From Aedes albopictus (Eukaryota > Arthropoda > Insecta > Diptera > Culicidae), in NCBI RefSeq assembly GCF_035046485.1, contig NC_085137.1, positions 18,815,346 to 18,879,345 on the forward strand: DNA of 64,000 nt, read 5' to 3'. The translations under genes were made by a program, and so were the position numbers. Positions 24,721 through 41,456 of this stretch are shown one piece after another. The notes below the pieces were generated by a model. That model saw only the letters and a list, made by a program, of their open reading frames with translations. It did no database searches and was not told the origin of the DNA. Each line of letters opens with the position of its first letter. Position 1 is the stretch's first letter.

Positions 24721-26484
24721 GAGTTTTGGCACTTCTCAGCAAAAATTGCTGGAAACTTTCACCTACCCCGGGCAATCGGAATGCCAAAGGGGATTAGGCT
24801 CTGTGGATCTCATTAGCCGGTTTTTTAGCTTATCCTAATGAGTCTGCTTTTGGATGTACTTTCAGTTGTGATGATTCAGGAACCACCTAACTATACTACA
24901 GGTTCCAAGAATCACCGCTTTCAGGATGCTGTTCAGGTCCTTCTTCAATTCCAGCTCGTCTAGGGACCTCAGGAGAGATTTAGGGACAACTCCGGTTGCC
25001 GAGAGGACAACCGGAACTATATGGACGTCCTCCAGGTGCCACATCTGCTTCAACTCCTCCGCTAGGTCGTGGTACTTGGTTATCTTGCCGGAGAACGTTG
25101 ATTGGACATTATGGTCTAACGGTACAGCGATGTCGATGAGAGTTACTCGCTTCATCCTTTTGTCGAAAACCACAATGTCAGGCCGGTTGGCACGAATGAG
25201 GACGTCCGTAATGATCTCGCGATCCCAGTACAGCTTTATGCAACTATTTTCCAGAACCGGGTCCGGCTGGTACTTGTAGTAGGGTACAAATCTGTCGACC
25301 AAGTTGTGCTTTAAAGCAAGCTGTTGGTGCACAATCTTGGCAACTTCGTTGTGACGATCGAGGTAAGCTGATCCAGCTAACACTGAACAGCCTGCAACGA
25401 CATGCTCGATCGTTTCTCCTACTGAATTACACTTCCTACAACGGTCCTCCACGTCCTCGTGCAATATGTACCGCCGATAGTTCTTCGTCGCAATTACCCG
25501 GTCCTGGATGGCTACCATGAAACCTTCTGTTTCTGAGAACAGGTCACCCCGCACCAGCCACGCGTTTGACGCCGCCTTATCGATGTGCTCGAGTTCCAGT
25601 TGATGGGGGTGCGTCCCATGCAACTCCTTTTGCTTCCACGTTACGATCATCTCGTCGACGGTCTTGATGTCGCAGTTCAGCCGATAATCCTCCTGCGCCA
25701 GATGCAGGGCGCTGTAACCGTGGTCAGCTTCACATACAGTGCGGTACATTTCGTGACGGTTCTGGCTTTCTACGAAATATGCCCGCAGCTGCTGGATCTG
25801 GGAGACACATAGTGCCTGGATATCGGTGACGCCTCTTCCTCCTACTGCGCGTGGCAGGGTGACTCTCTCAACGGACGACTTTGGATGGCGCATGCGGTGC
25901 TTGGTGAACGCCACTCGTACTGCTCGTTCTAACGCCTCGAGGTCAGTCTTGGTCCACTTTACCACCCCAAAGCTGTAGGTCAACAGGGGCACAGCAAACG
26001 TGTTGATCGCCTTCACCTTGTTGCCGGCTGACAGAAAGCTCCTCAGAACACAGTTGACATGATGCAAGAACTTGTCCTGCAGTTCCTTCTTGATCGCTGT
26101 GTGGCGAATACCTCTAAGTTGCAGGAAGCCGAGGTACTTGTACACTTCGCCTTCAACCATATTCCGAATCTCCTCCTGTTCGTTGACGCGGAAACAGCTG
26201 GCGTCCACTACTTGACCCCGGCGAAGATGGACTGACCGACATTTGTCAATTCCAAACTCCATCCGGATGTCGTTGCTGAACACCGTCACAAGCTGCAACA
26301 GTTGATGCAGCCTCTGTACTGATTCCGCAAACAGCTTCAGGTCGTCCATAAAGAAGGTGTGGGTTATTCTTGTACTCCTTCCCCCACTTTTCAGTTGGTA
26401 GCCATAGTTGCATTGGTTGAGTGCTCTGCTGAGGGGGTTCATTGCAAGGCAGAACCATAGCGGACTGAAGGTATCGCCTTGAAA
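24721..26484 (-). mobile_element. R4/Dong-like non-LTR retrotransposon, 5'-truncated, open reading frame intact
   Basis: The minus-strand frame enters from the microsatellite in mid reverse transcriptase, at the 'QGDTFSPLWF' block. The first Met is at 26442 and the stop at 24862 (526 codons). Numbered from that Met: FMDD catalytic box 31-34; a C-C-H-C motif at C335, C338, H347, C352; then a restriction-enzyme-like endonuclease with RPD at 420-422 and LIDIAVP at 435-441. This order (RT, CCHC, PD-(D/E)XK nuclease) is that of R2/R4-type elements. Dong of the R4 clade is known to target TAA microsatellites. A ~140-bp 3' UTR follows. There is no stop or frameshift, unlike every other retroelement here, so it is young. 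The N-terminus and first RT blocks are absent. Confidence 0.9.
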
Positions 26485-30832
<4,348 letters not shown>

Positions 30833-30839
30833 ATTTTTT

Positions 30840-31335
30840 TTGCTGTGTAGCATCCCCTTTATGTGCATCTCGTGATGTGATTCCTCCTGCAATTTTTTCA
30901 GGAGTTCTTTAAAAAATTACTGCTTAGGGATTTCTCCAAAAATTCTCCTGCTATTTTTAAAGTATTCTTTCAGTATTCATTTTTTTTGAAAATGTTTTTA
31001 CGCGAGTCCTCTTTTGATCCCATTAGAAATTCCAACTAGGATTCCTGCTATAATTCCTCCAGGAATTCTTACTAAGACTCTTCCTCGGAAATCTCATGTT
31101 ATTATTCCAGGAATTTCTTCGGGTATTCCACCAGGAGTTTTTCCTGAATTTCTCCGTATGTTCCTCCAGGTTTTCCTAAAAGGAGTATCTCCGGAATTTT
31201 CCGATGATTGATACGGGAACTATCCCACGGGTTACTGACGAGATTCATCCAGGAATTCCTGAAGGGTTTTCTTTAGAAATTTCACTGGAGATGTATTTAA
31301 GAATTCCTTTAAGATTTTTTAAGGATTACTCTTCT
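30840..31335 (+). repeat. degenerate 'ttcctccaggaatt' repeat block
   Basis: 'aattcctccaggaattc', 'attccaggaatttc' and similar words recur at loose ~15-bp spacing. The 65-codon open frame at 31014-31211 is Ile/Pro-rich repeat translation, not a gene. Confidence 0.75.
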
Positions 31336-33389
31336 GTATGAGACCATTGTAATTTTTGTATAGGTCGTCCTACTTTGCTAAACTCCCTCCCCCTTCAATA
31401 CGTGACGTAATTTATGCACGCTCCCTTCCCTTACTCCCATACACACAGCATACAAAATGTGAAAAAATAACTTTGACATCGAAAAATTTCATAAACCTGC
31501 AAAATGGATCATATTACACTGAGCTGGGTTGCAGGCTTGATTCCAGTGGGGTTGTAATGTCATATAGATTAGTCTATTAATCACGCCTATTATTCAAACA
31601 GCAAACAATTTATTTAAAAAAAGTTACGTTGTATCGAGGTTATGTTATATCGACGTATGATTTTTTTTAATTTTTTTTAGAAATTCTGAAATACGAAAAA
31701 AAAGATAAAAAGCTAAAGAATGTTCCGTGAATTCAATAAACGAACCATAGAACTTCCAAATATCGTTAAAATGCATGGATACCTCCAAGAATTCCATTAG
31801 GAAATTCTTCAGGATCCCACTATCCCGAATAATAGAGATATTCAACTATTTTTTCTTTTTTTTTACCTTTTTAAATAATCTCTAGAAATGTGTAAACAAG
31901 CTTTTAAGGGGTCTGCCAGAAAAAAATCTCAAAGTTTTACTTTAAGAAATTATTTCAAAAATTCCTATCTTTCAATGGTTTTTTTTAACATGAAAATAAA
32001 CTACCAATTATCGAGGAAAGAGATTACACTGTTACATGCTAGCCAAAAGTAGATAAATTATTCAGAAAATAGTTTAGTGCTTTCAGTAGTACCATATGGA
32101 AGACACTAATTTTGGATTCTGCTCTTGATTATGTTCTGGTGCACGAAAAATGTTGATGCCGCAGAAAAATATTTCAGTGATTTGAATGTTAGAAAAAACA
32201 CATGACAGTTTTTAGTGATTCGCACTCATAAATGCTGAGAACCCCTGCCGTAAAGCAAGAACATTATGAAACAGTACGAGAATGGTGTCGGACGAGCGGG
32301 CGGTGGTGGTGGTGCCTCGTTTAGAGTTAACGTGGGTGGCATCGAAGTCGTCAGAGAGGAGCCTGTAGTGTTAAATAGATGTAAACTAGATCGTTTGAAA
32401 TCTGATCTACTGTGTCAAGGCGGTTTACAAGTGGCTTTCGTGGTCTTGAAGGAGGGAATGAATCGCCTTTCAAATACTTGTAATCGTAATGATTTTTTCA
32501 ATTCTTCTCAAAACTACGTGCATCTATCCATCGAATCGAAGAGAACTCATATGGGGCAATTTCATTTCAGCGAATTTACTATCACTTTTTTTCCAGTTTT
32601 TAATTCTGAGGGAAACGTTCAATAAGGTTTTCATTGTTTCCCTTCCTCAAGGCTATAAACCTTTCTCAGTGGAATTCCGTTGCTGATTTCTCTCACAAAC
32701 AGAACATAAAGTCGAACATGTCCTTTTCGCCTCTTTCTACGGCCAGCCTCCTGTCTAATGAAACGTCTCGAATCATCTGAACGTTTTTATGATGCCAAAG
32801 TAAAAAACGTTCCAACCCAAGAACTCTCGGGAAAGCAACGGGTAAAACACAAAAGATAGTGAAACTACGCCATGCCTTCGCCGTCCACGAGAACAACGAC
32901 GACATTCTACGAGAAATTCATTTAAGGTGCGCCCCTCGGGAGGAAAATACTTCGCTCACGAACGGCGGAAAAAACTTCCTCTTCTCGCACGGAAGAACAA
33001 AAAAAAAAGCTCCTTTCTCGATAATGGGATTTTCGTCTCGAAACCAACCGGAAGCGAAGAGGTTCGCTTGCAGTTTGCCTTTGCCACGGGGAAAGTTCTC
33101 CGAGGAGATAGAATTAAATCCTTTTCTTTCTACTGAAAACGACGACGGTTCCCGAAAATACGGAACGGATGGAGGTAAGTTTGCTGGAAACTAGTGCAGT
33201 GCTCTACTCTAGTCGGTATTGTTTTTATGAAAAATTGAAAAAGTGCACTCGGCTGAAGATAAACAATGGACGGAAAATTACCGGCTGGATAAATAAAACA
33301 ACTGAAGCGAAGATGCTCCGGTGCTTGAAGTACGAGGAAATTGGGGCAAAATGGGCCGTGAACTCATACTACTGAACTCAGATACTAGT
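31336..33389. other. mixed DNA, no supported gene; possible exon edge at 33175
   Basis: 31340-32250 is A+T-rich and includes a decayed relative of the 'gtccataaa..gacgta' MITE (31360-31450). 32260-33330 is less A+T-rich, with open frames of 119 (32266-32625) and 111 codons (32859-33194) that match no family I know. A consensus-like splice donor 'gag|gtaagt' (GT at 33175-33176) lies in the second. Without a partner acceptor or homology I do not call an exon. Confidence 0.35.
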
Positions 33390-34680
33390 CCTCAGAAGTT
33401 TCTGAAAAAACTTCTCCAGGAACCCTGGAAAAAAAACTTTTCTAGGAATTTATGGAGAAACTTCTCCAGAGAGAAATTCTTCCGGAAGTTCCTGAAGAAA
33501 CGCATCCGGGAGTCTTGGCGTGATTCCTCCAGGAATACCTGGAGAGACTCCTTCAGGAGTGCCTGGAGAAACTCCTCCAGAAGTTCCTGGAGAGACTCCT
33601 CCAGGAGTTCCTGGAGAGACTCCTCCAGGAGTTCCAGGAGAGACTCCTTCAGGAGTTCCTGGAGATATTCCTTCAGGAGTTCTTTGACAGACTCCTCCAG
33701 GAATTCTTAAAGAGAGTCATCCAGGAGTTCCTGGAGAGACTCCTTCATGAGTTCCTGGAGAGACTCCTTCAGGAGTTCCTGAAGAGACTTCTTCAGGAGT
33801 TTCTGGAGAGACTCCTTCAGGAGTTCCTGGAGAGACTCCTTCAGGAGTTCCTTGAGAGACTCCTTCAGGAGTTCTCTCTGGAGAGACTCCTTCAAGAGTT
33901 CCTCGAGAGACTCCTTCAGGAGTTCCTGGAGAGACTCCTTCAGGAGTTCCTGGAGAGACTCCTTCAGGAGTTCCTGGAGAGACTCCTTCAGGAGTTCCTG
34001 GAGAGACTCCTTCAGGAGTTCCTGAGGAGACTCCTCCGGGAGTTCCTGGAGAGACTCCTTCAGGTGTTCTTGGAGAGACTTCTTCAGGAGTTCCTGAAGC
34101 GACTCCTTCAGGAGTTCCTGGAGAGACTCCTTCAGAAGTTCCTGAAGAGACTCCTTCAAGGAGTTCCTGAAGAGGCTCCTCCAGGAGTTCCTACAGAGAC
34201 TCCTCCAGGTGTTCCTGGACAGACTCCTCCAGGAGTTCCTGGACGGGATCCTCCAGGAGTTCCTGGAGAGGTTCCCTTCAGGAGATCCTGGAGGGACTCC
34301 TTCAGCAATTCCTGAAGTGATTCCTCCAGAAGTTCCTGGAGAGACTCTTCCAGGAGTTGCTGGAGAGACTCCTTCACGTGGTCCTGGAAAAACTCTTTCA
34401 GAAGTTCTTGCAGGAACTGCTCAGATGTTCCTGATGACATTCCTCCAGAAGTTCTCTGGAGATTCATGAGCTCTTGGAGAAACTTCTCTAGGAGTTCTTC
34501 AGGAAACTCCTTTCAGAGATCTTGGGGAAACTCTTCCAGGCGTTACTAAAGGAACTACTCCAAGAGTTTATGAGAAACTTCTCTGGGATTTCAATAGAAA
34601 CTCCTCCAACCAATTTCAAGGGAAATTCCTCCACGAGTTCCAAGAGAAACTCCTCTAGGAGTTTCAAGGAATTTAACCTT
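33390..34680. repeat. 24-bp minisatellite ('agttcctggagagactccttcagg')
   Basis: The clearest part is 33530-34460, where a 24-bp unit ('agttcctggagagactcc' plus 'ttcagg') repeats with few changes. Because 24 is a multiple of three and most frames lack stops, frames stay open on both strands. The minus strand reads the octapeptide KESLQELL for 150 codons (33707-34159), and the plus strand gives Arg/Ser/Trp-rich or Pro/Gly-rich runs. No start context, splice site or flanking domain supports a protein. The unit contains 'tcctccagga', the core word of the degenerate repeats elsewhere. Confidence 0.9.
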
Positions 34681-35705
34681 TAATCAAAGAACGCATTCCA
34701 CCCCACTCTCCCCGTTCTCAGCATCGCCCGAACACCGGAAGAAAAGTGGAACAACACCACCGGAAAACAATGACGACCAAAATTGCGACATTTCAATTAG
34801 GCTATTGGAACAGAACGAGTTTTCGAAAGAAGCGATTTTCCGCTTACGGGCGACCGACACGACGGTGGAGGGATTTTCCCGTCTTCTTGGGAAAATATTG
34901 GTCAATAAATTCTCGGCTGCAATTTGTCTCGGCGCGATGAACGAAACTAAATAAGCTGACGCGAACTAAGACGACGATGGCGGGATTTTCTGGGCTTAGG
35001 AAGCAATCTCTCGCGAGATTTGTGAGCGGCTCTGCTGGTGTGAAACGCTTCTAGTAGTTAGGCGTCTTGAATTGCGTCTTGAATTTAGAGAGCGGGAAAA
35101 ACAGCTGAATTATACATACAATGTTTTTGTTTTTGCTTTTCGGGATGTTGTGAAAAACAACAACTTTCAGGCAGGAGAATGTGGGCCACGTGCTCGTTGG
35201 AGATGGGACGGATGTGTAGTATGTGTTATCCCAGGGATTGGACACAATCTATTATGTAAATGTTTATAAATAATAGCGGATGCAGATGCGGGAGTAGGGC
35301 GAAATAGTGATGCTATGAGAATAATGCTGACTATAATTGTCTTGATTATTAATGGAATCTGGAATGATTGAGAAAGTTTGTAGGTGAAAATAATCCAAAG
35401 ATCTAGGTAAAGGTAAAGGAATACATGTTCTGTGCATTGGGACATTTCAATGTCTAATAATACCTATGTGTTCTAAAAAGGAAGTATCACATGACAAAAT
35501 AAACTATCAAGCTCCACAAAGTTAAGTTTCACATCAGAATCCTCTATCTGCTTAAGAAGCTGCTTAAGTATGATAGTGAGTAACTGTAGGCTACGCTCCA
35601 TTAAGTTCTAAGAAGTCTCTTAAGCAGCTTCCAAGTTACTCAAGAGGACAACAAAAAAGAGCATTTCCATCCCAAAACACGAAACAAAATTGCCATTTTT
35701 GACTC
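34681..35705. other. unique-looking DNA without a supported gene
   Basis: 34690-35060 is less A+T-rich, with short overlapping frames on both strands. 35060-35705 is A+T-rich. No RNA gene, splice pair or transposon end was recognised. Confidence 0.4.
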
Positions 35706-35727
35706 GATATTTTTCAAATTGAATGAG

Positions 35728-36388
35728 GGACGGGCTTGGTGGTCTAGTGGCTACCGCTTCTGATTTATATGCAGAAGGTCCTGGGTTCAATCCCTGGCCC
35801 GTCCCTTTCCTCCTACTTTGTATCTTTCTATATACTTTCTCTCTGCTTCTATATATACAACTCATGTATATAAACATGTTCATAGCCGTCGCTAGAACAG
35901 AAACGGGTTGAAAAAGCCGTTTCCCTTCCTTCCAAACTTTCACAGCACAGTGTCACAATCCTATTAGAAAAACGCCTACAAGTTATGCAATCAAGCGAAC
36001 TGTGCCGCACATCTTCAAAATAATAAAAACACACTATTCTATCACCTTCCCCTGGTATCCACACACCAATGTGTGAACCTTCTGCCAACCCATTCCCACC
36101 AACACTCCAACATCCGCATGAATTTGTGCTGGCGCAGAGGTATATTCGGCCAGATGTGGATACAAACGATTGCAATCATCACTTCCTTACCCCTTCCCCA
36201 CATTGACCTGCAACCTGACGTGGCAGGCGCCATTGTCGCCTAAAAATAGAAGATCACCAACGCTCACACACTGAAGATGCCTGCTAGTCCCCGGCAGTTA
36301 TCTCATTGGTCCTTGTGTGAGTGTAGCTGGTCTGGCGATACTGGAGTAGCATCCACGGGCGGTCAATCAAGCTCAAGCTCAAGCTCAA
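35728..36388 (+). mobile_element. tRNA-derived SINE, 661 bp, 22-bp target duplication
   Basis: The head is tRNA-like: box A 'tggtctagtgg' and box B 'ggttcaatccc', closing 'ggcccgtcc' against the opening 'ggacgggc'. A ~590-bp body follows and the tail is 'caagctcaagctcaa'. The 22-bp duplication starting 'gatatttttcaaattg' flanks it at 35706-35727 and 36389-36410 and is exact, so the insertion is fairly young. The same family recurs, interrupted, at 36802-40446. Transcription would be by RNA polymerase III; mobilisation in trans by a LINE is inferred. Confidence 0.9.
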
Positions 36389-36821
36389 GATATTTTTCAA
36401 ATTGAATGAGATTTTGATCATGCGCTGGATCGACAAATATCCACCTAACTTTTAGTATGAAAAATACCTTTTGTTCTTCTTAAAAAAATATAACTTGAAA
36501 ACGGTTTGTTGGAAATGATGTCTTGAAAGATGTTTGAGGATATTCGAAGGACTTTCAGAAAAAAATACACTGAGAGTAATATTTATCATGGATCTATTTT
36601 ATATGTCATATAATGTAATTTTTCCAAAAACTTCACCCTTCGATTTTTTATTATTTTTCTCAAAATTTGCCAAGTAACCCAGGATTCTCAAATGCTTCTA
36701 ACTATATTTTTTGATCGAATTTTCATTTTACATCAATTTTCGAAACAAGCAAAAAGAAACAATCTTTGAGATTTTTGATAAAAAAAAAAGATTCTACGTA
36801 TCGACGGGTTTGGTGGTCTAT

Positions 36822-37227
36822 CCCGAGCAGGAATGCATAACTGACACATAACTGGAGCATACCAAAGTCAGGTATCATACCAAGACAAGGTATTGGTCGG
36901 TTATCCAGGTATTGAAAATAATTTATTTTGGTATTTTGTAGGTATTGATACAATAACTCAATCAGTTATTGGTTTGGTGTTGAGGACTGCTTGAGGTATT
37001 ATTCAATTATGGAAAAATTACTATTTATATGGAAAAATCGCCGATTATTATTTAGGTATTGCCATACCTGATGTCATTATTCACGCGTTATGCACAGAAT
37101 ACACACCAGTTATTATTTTAGGTATTTTACCTCTTATGCAGGGCTACTTAATACCTCATTCAGGTTGTAGGTATTCGGTTTTCCATACCTGAGTTAGTTA
37201 TTCTTCAGCTATTTTCTCCTGCTCGGG
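36822..37227. mobile_element. MITE with CCCGAGCAGGA ends, 406 bp
   Basis: CCCGAGCAGGA at the left and TCCTGCTCGGG at the right. Short words such as 'aggtatt', 'ataactg' and 'gttatt' are scattered in both directions inside. It lies within the box A region of the split SINE. Flanking TA on both sides plus an extra T at the left fit a 2-bp duplication with one added base. Relatives are at 41909-42394 and 62042. Confidence 0.8.
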
Positions 37228-37265
37228 TAGTGGCTACTGCTTCTGATTCATATGCAGGAGGGCCT

Positions 37266-39857
37266 CCCAAGTAACACAACTTGTTGTAATAATGTAAATA
37301 ATACATGGTTCATACAAACGCCGATGTTTTGTTCCAAATATCGGAAACGTATTTTAGTACACTTATATCACCAAAAAAGCGCAAAAAATGGCGGCTTATA
37401 AAACATCGTCGATGTTACTAAAGATGTTTTTCAATACATTATTATAACATAAAATTAAGTATTGAATATGTTCACTGCAAACATCGTAGAAACTTATTTT
37501 TTACTCGCTGAGAAATCATAATTTATCAAACACACATTGTGTAAATAAATATGGCAACTGTTATGGGTCTGGCTCAACATCTTTATTAATGCTCTCATTT
37601 GATTTGTAATTTATCATCTTGAGGTGACCTAATTTCATGTGCCATTCAAAATTTATGGTGAAATAAACACATCCACTCTTCAGGAATTCATGCGCTTTCC
37701 ATTGGATTGGAAACAAGAAGGGAGGTTTTAGGGATTTGTGTCATTACTCAGGGTTGTTTGAGTTTTTCGAACACATTTTCAGACATGCAACATGGTGGCT
37801 TCTTGACACAGTACCGCCAAGAAGTTTTGGAAGGCTATTTTCATTTATGTTGTATTAATGATGTATTTTTAGAATGTGCACTAAGGATAAGGAAAATATA
37901 TTATTTCAATCAAAACGTTTTAGCCTCCCAGATAAATTATTATTTTAAGAAAAAATGTAGATAAATCAACGGCTGAAGTGTTACAGTATGAAACTTTTTA
38001 GCAGGCACTGTAATTCATCTGGCCTGATATGGAAAATGTCAAAATATTAGATATACGTTCATATTACATTTTATGAACATCTCAATAACATGTTTCTCGA
38101 ATACCTTCAATAATACATTGAAAAAACATCATTTCAACGTATTTCAAACAATCATTTGCAAATAGCATACAAGGAAGGGATTTTTGTTTTGAATACCTAT
38201 TTTGAACATATATATAACAATAACAATCTCAGTGTGATACGGAGCCAATATCAATAAATTAATTTCCAAGGTTTCGCGGGATCATTTATAGTGTTTAAAC
38301 GGGGCTTTTCAGTGGGATTAAGCCGCCACGTAAGTATCTAAAGTGATTTAAGGTGATAATAGAATATTTAGGTGAAGTTAGAAGTGGTGGCTTCCATCTT
38401 CGGATTCAGGCTTTAAAGGGTTTCTACGGTCGCCAACCATTTGTAAAGAGTATTTACAGGGGATGGCCAAAATGTTTGGGATACGCAACTTTTTTTCTCC
38501 CACAAAAAAATTCAACATGCTGTAACTTTTCATAGAGTGCATCAAAAAATCTCAAATTTTTACTGTTTATTGGCCTGTTATATGTGCATCAGTGGCATAA
38601 ATTTGGGCTCGATTGAATATTTTTTCGCGAAGTTAGAACCGTTCGGGAAAAACACTATTTTTTAGACAACTCATTTTTGAGCTGTCATATCTCGGTAACC
38701 AGTGAACCGAATTGAATGATTTTTTTTAACGTTTATCAACAATATATTGATACTTAATACAACGTTATAAAATGTAACATTTTCTCACGGCGGATTAAGT
38801 TATACCGGGTTGAAATTTTTAACCATATAGAGGAAAATAGGTCAAATTTGCAATACCACACAAAAATTACAAAATGTGTTTTTTCTTTAATCTAAATAGG
38901 CTCTAATATATCTGATTAAAGATAACTTGAGAACAGAAGTGGAAAATCTTTGGACATCAACACTAAAATTTATTGATATTGACGTAAAAAAATTACATTT
39001 TTTCGAGAAAAATCCAAAAAGTGTCAATCCATGATAACTTTTTTCAACGTTCAAAAACTATCTATGTTTTAATAGTTTGTGAAGCATTTGTATATTGTTA
39101 GTGTACGTACAAAATTTCATTCAATTCGGTTCACTGGTTTCCGAGATATGACAGCTCAAAAATGAGATGTCTAAAAAATAGTGTTTTACCCGAACGGTTC
39201 TAACTTTGCGAAAGATTAATCAATCGAGCCCAAATTTGTACCAATGATGCACATATAATAGGTTGACAAACAGTCAAAATTTGAGATTTTTTGATGCACT
39301 CTATGAAAAGTTACAGCATGTTGAACTTTTTTGTGAGAGAAAAAAAAGTTGCCTATCCCAAACATTTTGGCCATCCCCTGTATGTACCAGTCTTTGCTTT
39401 TAAACAAGTGACAAAGCAATAAATATGAGTGTGGATGCTATTATGGTTCAATTTCCGTGTGTTTTTATTTGTAAAAGGTGTTTCATTTATAATGATCAAG
39501 ACAGTGATTTTCATGACAAGACTGTGAAGTGATATACTTGTATATTGTGTATTCAATACTTTAAAATAACGTTTTGATAACATATTTGGAACCGGAGGTT
39601 TTAACTATGTGCTGTCAATGTTTTACAAAACATCTTTAATTGAAGCAGACGATGATACAAAAATCTTGTTTAATCAACGTTAAATTTATGTTACTCTAAC
39701 TTGTGGTGATGTTGTGGTGATTTTTTAGAAACTTGTTTTTGTCGAACATAGATAAAACATGATTTCAACACAATATGTGTTCAGATACGATTATAGGACT
39801 ACATTATAACATCTTTTGCAAATTTCACTTTCAAAGATGTTTTCTGTGTTACTTGGG
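37266..39857. mobile_element. CCCAAGTAACAC-family element, 2592 bp, 2-bp TSD (CT)
   Basis: CCCAAGTAACACA at the left and TGTGTTACTTGGG at the right. CT lies on both sides (37264-37265 and 39858-39859), and collapsing it restores the SINE text 'gggcctgggttc'. The interior has scattered 'aaacatc' and 'gatgtttt' words in both directions. It contains a younger palindromic element at 38457-39380. The 85-codon open frame at 37707-37964 has no recognisable domain. Confidence 0.88.
38457..39380. mobile_element. palindromic element 'CAGGGGATGGCCAAAATG', 924 bp, TA duplication
   Basis: Ends CAGGGGATGGCCAAAATG and CATTTTGGCCATCCCCTG, flanked by TA (38455-38456 and 39381-39382). The halves mirror each other ('tttgagctgtcatatctcgg' against 'ccgagatatgacagctcaaa', and others). 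It is the innermost and youngest layer of the nest. A second copy is at 46832-47686. TA duplication fits Tc1/mariner-type mobilisation. Confidence 0.92.
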
Positions 39858-41456
39858 CTGGGTTCAATCCCTGGCCCGTCCATTTCCACCTACTTTGTAT
39901 CTTGCTATCTCTTTATCTCTTTCTCTTCTCTACATATACAATTCATGTATATTCATAAGTTCATAGCCATCGCTAGAACAGAAACGGGTTGAAAATGCCG
40001 TTTCCCTTCCTTTAAACTTTCCTAGCACAGCACGAGTTATGCAATCAAGCGAACTGTGTCGCAATATCTTCAGAGTAATAAATACACTAATCTTCCCCTT
40101 ACGCTTGGCATCCACGCACCAATGTGTGAACCCATTGCAAACCATACCTTGCCAACACTCCAACATCCGCATGAATTTGTGCAGACGCAGAGGTATGTTC
40201 GATCTGATGTGGATACAAACGATTGCAATCATCACTTGCTTCCCCTTCCCCACATTGACCTGCAACCTGACGTGGCAGGCGCCATTGTCGCCTAAAAATA
40301 GAAGATCACCAACACTCACACACTGAAGATGCCTGCTTAGTCCCCGGCTGATATCTTATTAGTTCCTTGTGTGAGTGTAGCTGGTCTGGCGATACTGGAG
40401 TAGTATCCACGGGCGATCAATCAAGCTCAAGCTCAAGCTCAAGCTCAAAAAAAGATTCTACGTATAGATTCCGATGAAGAATTGTGCATTTGAACGTCCT
40501 GGGCTATTTGGCAAACATTGAGGCTGGAAGTCAGCTTTTCACAGAAAAATAGTGAAAATCGAGGGGTAAAGTTTTAAGAAAATTCAAATTTTATGACATT
40601 TAGCTTAGATCTGTGAGAAATATTACTCTCAGTGTATTTTTTTTCAAAAAGTCCTTCAAATATCCTCAAACATCTTCAAAGACATCATTTCAATCCAGCA
40701 AACGATATTGTGCTGATTATCTGGTGGTTTTTAACGAAAATTTTTCGTAAAGCCTCTCACAATTACTCAAGGAATTATAACAAGATAAAATCCGCCTCAC
40801 CCTTCTATGCTTTTAGTTCTTTTCGGGTCTGTTTTTATTGATGACTAAATCCATTTTGTTGGAAAGCACTAAAAGAAATCTATAATACTTTGGGAACAAT
40901 CAAAAAGCCTTCGAAAATTGTGTAAAGTTTCAAGATTTTGTTGAATTTTAAAATTGTCTCAAAGTTCCAGAACTGAATGTGGCAGAAATTCTTTTACGAT
41001 TCCACCAGAATAAGCAACAAAACATTTCCAAATTACATACATCAGACATTCCAGGCAAGATGCTAGTCAGAACTCTGTCGAGTCCGCATGAGGTTGCACT
41101 GAAATTGTTTCTAAGATTTATCCTGAATGATTTTCAAAAATTCCAATATTTTTCAGTAGTTCTTTTAGAAAAGTCAGAAAATGCCGTTGAAATAGCGTCA
41201 ATATTTCGAAGTTTAACATTATCTGGTAATTCAATTCTAATTAATTCTGTAAACCGTTCTGGAACCCTTCTGAAAATTTTCCCGGATTTCTGCTAGACTT
41301 GATCAGAAATTCTTCCAGAACAATTCTCTATGTCTTCACCCTCGAAAAATGACTATCTGGAAAATTGGCTTAGAATTTCCGGTTCCGGTGTACGAGTAAG
41401 TCTTCTACTAAGCCTTGAGGTGACAATTTTTCTCAGATATAATTTTCATTACTTAC

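Larger units (their letters stand above)
36802..40446 (+). mobile_element. second copy of the 661-bp SINE, split by two insertions
   Basis: The 5' part 'cgacgggtttggtggtcta' (36802-36820), the middle 'tagtggctac...gagggcct' (37228-37265) and the 3' part from 'ctgggttcaatccctgg' (39858) to 'caagctcaagctcaag' together restore the SINE seen at 35728-36388 (about 640 bp without inserts). A 19-bp duplication ('aaaaaaagattctacgtat') at 36783-36801 and 40447-40465 flanks the whole. Box A and box B are now separated by the CCCAAGTAACAC element, so the promoter is disrupted. Confidence 0.9.
36499..40708. mobile_element. old foldback element hosting a nest of insertions
   Basis: Its arms lie outside the second SINE. 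36499-36740 mirrors 40480-40708: 'ggaaatgatgtcttgaaag' against 'caaagacatcatttc', 'aaaatacactgagagtaat' against 'attactctcagtgtatttt', and 'gcatttgaacgtcctgggc' against the left arm near 36680. The centre is occupied by the interrupted SINE, making this the oldest layer. Arms differ by many substitutions and no TSD could be found. Confidence 0.75.

Noticed and set aside
33707..34159. 150-codon frame with KESLQELL repeats as a possible helical-repeat protein
   Set aside because: The frame is a consequence of a 24-bp minisatellite open on both strands. There is no start context, splice site or unique flanking domain.
33390..34680. CRISPR-like array
   Set aside because: Units are contiguous without unique spacers and the genome is eukaryotic; this is a minisatellite.
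35728..35802. Functional tRNA gene at the head of the 661-bp SINE
   Set aside because: It is flanked by a SINE body and a 22-bp target duplication, and the anticodon arm is poor.
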